From JALHMQ01 sp037441125 (GTDB lineage: Bacteria; Pseudomonadota; Gammaproteobacteria; Burkholderiales; Burkholderiaceae_F), in assembly GCA_037441125.1 (NCBI GenBank), contig JBBIST010000047.1:1-24795 (forward strand): a stretch of 24,795 nucleotides of DNA, written 5' to 3'. The notes beneath the pieces were generated by a model. That model did not search any database and was not told the DNA's origin. It saw only the letters and a program-made list of their open reading frames with translations. The stretch's first letter is position 1. Each line of letters begins with the position of its first letter. Below are positions 22,074 through 24,795 of this stretch, in pieces. A program made the position numbers and the translations under genes.

Positions 22074-23228
22074 ATGTCCACCGCCTTTTCCGCTGTCGCG
22101 CCCGCGTCGTCGCTGGCAAGCACCGCCGAGATCGTCGACGAGATCCGGCGCGGCAACATGGTCGTGCTGGTCGACGACGAAGACCGAGAAAACGAGGGCG
22201 ACCTGGTGTTCGCCGCCGACTTCGTCAGCGCCGAGAAGATCAACTTCATGGCCAAGCACGCGCGCGGGCTGGTGTGCCTGACGCTCACCCAGGCGCAGGC
22301 GCAGCGGCTGAACCTGCCGCCGATGACGGCGGCGCTCGGCGGCGGCAACGGCACCCAGTACGGCACCAACTTCACGGTCTCGATCGAGGCCGCCGAGGGC
22401 GTGACCACCGGTATTTCGGCCGCCGACCGCGCACGCACGATCCTGGTCGCGACCCGGCCGCAGGCGTCCGCAGCCGACATCGTGCAGCCGGGTCACGTGT
22501 TCCCGATCGTGGCGCAGCCGGGCGGCGTGCTGATGCGCGCCGGCCACACCGAGGCCGGTTGCGACCTGGCGCAGCTTGCCGGACTGAATCCGGCGGCAGT
22601 GATCTGCGAGGTCATGAACGACGACGGCACGATGGCGCGACTGCCCGACCTCGTGCCCTTCGCGCACGCGCACGGGCTGAAGATCGGCAGCATCGCCGAC
22701 CTGATCCACTACCGCGCCGCCAACGAGTCGATGATCGAGCGCGTGGCCGCGCGCCGCGTGCAGACCGCCGCCGGCGCCTTCGAGCTGGTCACCTACCGCG
22801 ACAAGCCGAGCGGCGGCGCGCATCTGGCACTGGTGTGCGGCGCCATTCGTCCCGAGCACGAGACGCTGGTGCGCGTGCACGAGCCGACCTCGCTGATCGA
22901 CCTGATCGACACCGACGCCAGCGCGCACTCGTGGACCTTCGCGCGCGCGCTGCAGGTGATCGCGCAGGCCGGCAGCGGCGTGATCGTGCTGCTGAATTGC
23001 GGCGAATCGGCGCCGCTGCTGCTCGAGCGCGCGCGTGCCTTCGGCGCCCTGGCCGAGACGTCGGCGCCGGTGGCGCGCGCCGCCAAGATGGACCTGCGCA
23101 CCTACGGCGTCGGCGCGCAGATCCTGCGCGACCTGAACGTCGGCCGCATGAAGCTGCTGGCGCGGCCGCGCAAGATGCCGTCGATGACCGGCTTTGGGTT
23201 GCAGCCGACCGGTTACCTCGAAGCTTGA
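22074..23228 (+). CDS. ribBA: 3,4-dihydroxy-2-butanone-4-phosphate synthase with degenerate GTP cyclohydrolase II domain (RibBX type)
   Basis: The product is 384 aa. The N-terminal domain (about 12-213) is a complete RibB: DDEDRENEGD at 34-43, the segment around GTNFTVSIEAAEGVTTG, RAGHTEAGCDLAQLAG near 155-170 and EVMNDDGTMAR. It converts ribulose 5-phosphate to dihydroxybutanone phosphate. The C-terminal half resembles RibA, but the zinc-cysteine region reads VRVHEPTSLIDLIDTDAS where RibA has VRVHSECLTGD..RCDCG. The catalytic RQEGRGIGL segment is replaced by LNCGESAPLLLE. GTP cyclohydrolase II activity is therefore not expected. This matches the RibBX variant described in Proteobacteria, in which a separate ribA supplies that step. 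ATG 22074 is the family-consistent start; the ribosome binding site is weak. Confidence 0.93.
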   Translation: MSTAFSAVAPASSLASTAEIVDEIRRGNMVVLVDDEDRENEGDLVFAADFVSAEKINFMAKHARGLVCLTLTQAQAQRLNLPPMTAALGGGNGTQYGTNFTVSIEAAEGVTTGISAADRARTILVATRPQASAADIVQPGHVFPIVAQPGGVLMRAGHTEAGCDLAQLAGLNPAAVICEVMNDDGTMARLPDLVPFAHAHGLKIGSIADLIHYRAANESMIERVAARRVQTAAGAFELVTYRDKPSGGAHLALVCGAIRPEHETLVRVHEPTSLIDLIDTDASAHSWTFARALQVIAQAGSGVIVLLNCGESAPLLLERARAFGALAETSAPVARAAKMDLRTYGVGAQILRDLNVGRMKLLARPRKMPSMTGFGLQPTGYLEA

Positions 23229-23252
23229 GGGGCCGCGCAGCGGGCGCTCGCG

Positions 23253-23258
23253 TAGACT
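23253..23258 (+). promoter_or_regulatory. -10-like element immediately upstream of ribH
   Basis: TAGACT ends seven bases before the ribH ATG with no Shine-Dalgarno between. TTGAGG upstream is 22 bases away, too far for a standard -35. It repeats the arrangement seen before dtd and ribD. Confidence 0.35.
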
Positions 23259-23265
23259 CGCGCCC

Positions 23266-23778
23266 ATGGCGATCGACTTCATTGCTCCCGACCTCGACGG
23301 CGGCGGCCTGCGCATCGGACTGGTGCAGGCGCGCTTCAATGACTACGCCGGCCAGGCAATTGCGGTCGCCTGCATCGACGAACTGCTGAGCCTCGGCGTC
23401 GACGAGGACGACATCACCCATGTCACCGTGCCCGGCGCGCTCGAGGTGCCGCTGGCGCTGGCCAAGCTCGCCGCCGCCGACGACTTCGATGCCCTGATCG
23501 CCGTCGGCGCGGTGGTGCGCGGCGACACCTACCACTTCGAAGTCGTCGCCAACGAGTCGGCGCGCGGCCTGGCGCAGGTTTCGCTCGACAGCGGCGTGCC
23601 GGTGGCCAACGCGATCCTCACCTGCGACAGCGACGAGCAGGTGCGCGCGCGCATGGAAGACAAGGGGCGCGAGGCGGCGCGGGTCGCGGTCGAGATGGCC
23701 AACCTGCTGTGGACGCTCGAAGAGGCCGGCGGCGAAGACTTCGGCGACGACGGCGAGCGTCGTCTTGGCGAGGGCTGA
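23266..23778 (+). CDS. ribH: 6,7-dimethyl-8-ribityllumazine synthase
   Basis: The product is 170 aa (E. coli 156). It condenses 5-amino-6-ribitylaminouracil with dihydroxybutanone phosphate, and family members assemble into pentamers or icosahedral capsids. Motifs are IGLVQARFN, VPGALEVPLALAKLA, and the catalytic GAVVRGDTYHFEVVANESARGL with His90. The C-terminus carries an acidic tail (EEAGGEDFGDDGERRLGEG) beyond the usual end. ATG 23266 has no ribosome binding site but fits the family N-terminus. It lies six bases before nusB, a conserved neighbour pair. Confidence 0.96.
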   Translation: MAIDFIAPDLDGGGLRIGLVQARFNDYAGQAIAVACIDELLSLGVDEDDITHVTVPGALEVPLALAKLAAADDFDALIAVGAVVRGDTYHFEVVANESARGLAQVSLDSGVPVANAILTCDSDEQVRARMEDKGREAARVAVEMANLLWTLEEAGGEDFGDDGERRLGEG

Positions 23779-23784
23779 AAGGCC

Positions 23785-24258
23785 GTGACCACGCCAGCGC
23801 GCGGCGGTGGCGCGCGCAGCGCGCGCCGGCTGGCGCGCGAGGCGGCACTGCAGGGCCTGTACCAGTGGCTGGTCGGCGGCCAGGACGTGGCGGCGATCGA
23901 AGCGCACCTGCTCGAGCACGAGGAGTCGGCCGAAGGCGCGGCGCGTGCCGACATGCGCCACTACCGCGAACTGCTGCACGGCTGCGTCGAGCAGGCCGAG
24001 ACGCTGCGCGCAGGCTTTGCGCCCTTCCTCGACCGGCCGATCAAGCAGTTGTCGCCGATCGAGCACGGCATCCTGCTGATCGGCGCTTACGAACTGGCGC
24101 AGCGCGCCGAGATCCCGTATCGGGTGGTGATCAACGAGGCGGTCGAGCTGGCCAAGACCTACGGCGGCAGCGAAGGCTTTCGCTACGTCAACGGCGTGCT
24201 CGACAAGCTGGCGCAGCGGCTGCGCCCGGCCGAAGCCGGGCGCGGCGGCCTGACGTGA
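23785..24258 (+). CDS. nusB: Transcription antitermination protein NusB
   Basis: The product is 157 aa (E. coli 139). It forms the boxA-binding heterodimer with S10 (NusE) in rRNA antitermination. The all-helical NusB core is clear: SARRLAREAALQGLYQWLV, FLDRPIKQLSPIEHGILLIGAYEL, and the hallmark EIPYRVVINEAVELAKTYGGSEGFRYVNGVLDKLA. The start is GTG 23785, seven bases after the ribH stop, with GAAAGG just before it. It is in the ribH-nusB-thiL order common in proteobacteria. It overlaps thiL by four bases (GTGA). Confidence 0.96.
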   Translation: MTTPARGGGARSARRLAREAALQGLYQWLVGGQDVAAIEAHLLEHEESAEGAARADMRHYRELLHGCVEQAETLRAGFAPFLDRPIKQLSPIEHGILLIGAYELAQRAEIPYRVVINEAVELAKTYGGSEGFRYVNGVLDKLAQRLRPAEAGRGGLT

Positions 24259-24795
24259 ACGAATTCGAGCTGATCGGCCGCTACTTCACGCGCCCGCCGC
24301 CGGCCGACTCGCTGGTGGCGGCGGGTGTCGGCGACGATTGCGCGCTGCTTGCCGCCGGCGAGGCGCAGCTCGCGGTGACCACCGACCTGCTGCTCGAAGG
24401 CCGCCACTTCCGCGCCGGCTGCGATGCCGACGCGCTCGGCCATAAGGCGCTGGCGGTCAACCTCTCCGACCTGGCGGCGGCCGCCAGCACGCCGCGCTGC
24501 TTCTTCCTCGCGCTGGCGCTGCCCGCAGCCGACCCGGCGTGGCTGCAGGCGTTCGCGCAGGGGCTGTTCGCGCTCGCCGACCGCCATGGTTGCGTGCTGG
24601 CCGGCGGCGACACCACGCGCGCGCCGGCCGTCGGCGCGCAGCCGGGGCCGATTGCGATCTGCATCACCGCCGTCGGCGAAGTGCCGCGCGGCGCCGCGCT
24701 CGACCGCGCCGGCGCGCGCGCCGGCGACGACCTGTACCTGTCGGGAACGGTCGGCGATGCGGCGCTGGCGCTGGCGGCGGCCGGCGGCAGCGCGG
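24255..24795 (+). CDS. thiL: Thiamine-monophosphate kinase, N-terminal part (3' end outside window)
   Basis: The frame is open from GTG 24255 to the window end, giving 180 residues of ThiL. ThiL phosphorylates thiamine monophosphate to thiamine pyrophosphate in the cytoplasm. The sequence starts MNEFELIGRYFTRP. It contains GVGDDCALL (metal-binding Asp pair), AVTTDLLLEGRHF, HKALAVNLSDLAA, LAGGDTTRAP and ITAVGEVPRGAALDRAGARAGDDLYLSGTVGDAALAL, in the order seen in E. coli ThiL. The start overlaps the nusB stop (GTGA), indicating translational coupling. The C-terminal half is not visible. Confidence 0.95.
   Translation, partial: MNEFELIGRYFTRPPPADSLVAAGVGDDCALLAAGEAQLAVTTDLLLEGRHFRAGCDADALGHKALAVNLSDLAAAASTPRCFFLALALPAADPAWLQAFAQGLFALADRHGCVLAGGDTTRAPAVGAQPGPIAICITAVGEVPRGAALDRAGARAGDDLYLSGTVGDAALALAAAGGSA

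Overview
The window is a GC-rich (roughly 70 %), densely coded chromosomal segment. Gene content and order point to a betaproteobacterium close to Burkholderiales: rplM-rpsI, bactofilin-erpA, anmK/tyrS/dtd, glyA-nrdR and ribD-ribE-ribBX-ribH-nusB-thiL, plus two porins of the Neisseria/Burkholderia type. The genus cannot be read from the sequence. I see no tRNA, rRNA, insertion sequence, prophage, CRISPR array or plasmid function. This is core chromosome with a few accessory or altered genes.

Layout. (1) 1-1695: the end of glycerol kinase and a compact GlpD, translationally coupled. (2) 1734-4546: two porin genes on the minus strand, each followed by its own intrinsic terminator. (3) 4689-5777: coq7 (ubiquinone hydroxylase), convergent with an OsmC-family thiol peroxidase-like gene. 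(4) 5838-8839: the ribosomal pair rplM-rpsI, then a membrane-anchored coiled-coil protein, a bactofilin and erpA, closed by a strong terminator. (5) 8840-13121: anmK (minus), tyrS (plus) and an AidB-like acyl-CoA dehydrogenase (minus). (6) 13148-14939: dtd, a PEBP-family protein and a histidine phosphatase. (7) 14970-16917: a ZTP-type riboswitch, glyA and nrdR. (8) 16844-18940: a repeat-containing lipoprotein that starts inside nrdR, then a small heat-shock protein with an FNR/CRP-like palindrome upstream. (9) 19101-24795: the riboflavin cluster continuing into nusB and thiL (cut by the window edge). An Old Yellow Enzyme-type flavin oxidoreductase lies in the middle of this cluster and is frameshifted.

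How the genes work together. ribD, ribE, the RibB half of ribBX and ribH cover riboflavin synthesis except GTP cyclohydrolase II. The RibA-like half of ribBX has lost its zinc cysteines, so a separate ribA must exist elsewhere. The OYE gene would encode an FMN user coupled to ribE, but an exact 11-bp tandem duplication breaks its frame. glyA supplies one-carbon units and carries a leader matching the ZTP (pfl) riboswitch, which senses a purine/folate stress signal. NrdR downstream controls ribonucleotide reductase, so folate, purine and dNTP supply sit together.

No wholly new multi-gene system is evident. The items most worth a second look are the 11-bp duplication in the OYE gene, the eight-repeat (probably beta-propeller) lipoprotein overlapping nrdR, the ZTP riboswitch before glyA, the cysteine-containing loop insertion in the second porin, the palindrome before hsp20, and a recurrent TAGAAT/TAGACT element 7-9 nt before start codons that suggests leaderless mRNAs.
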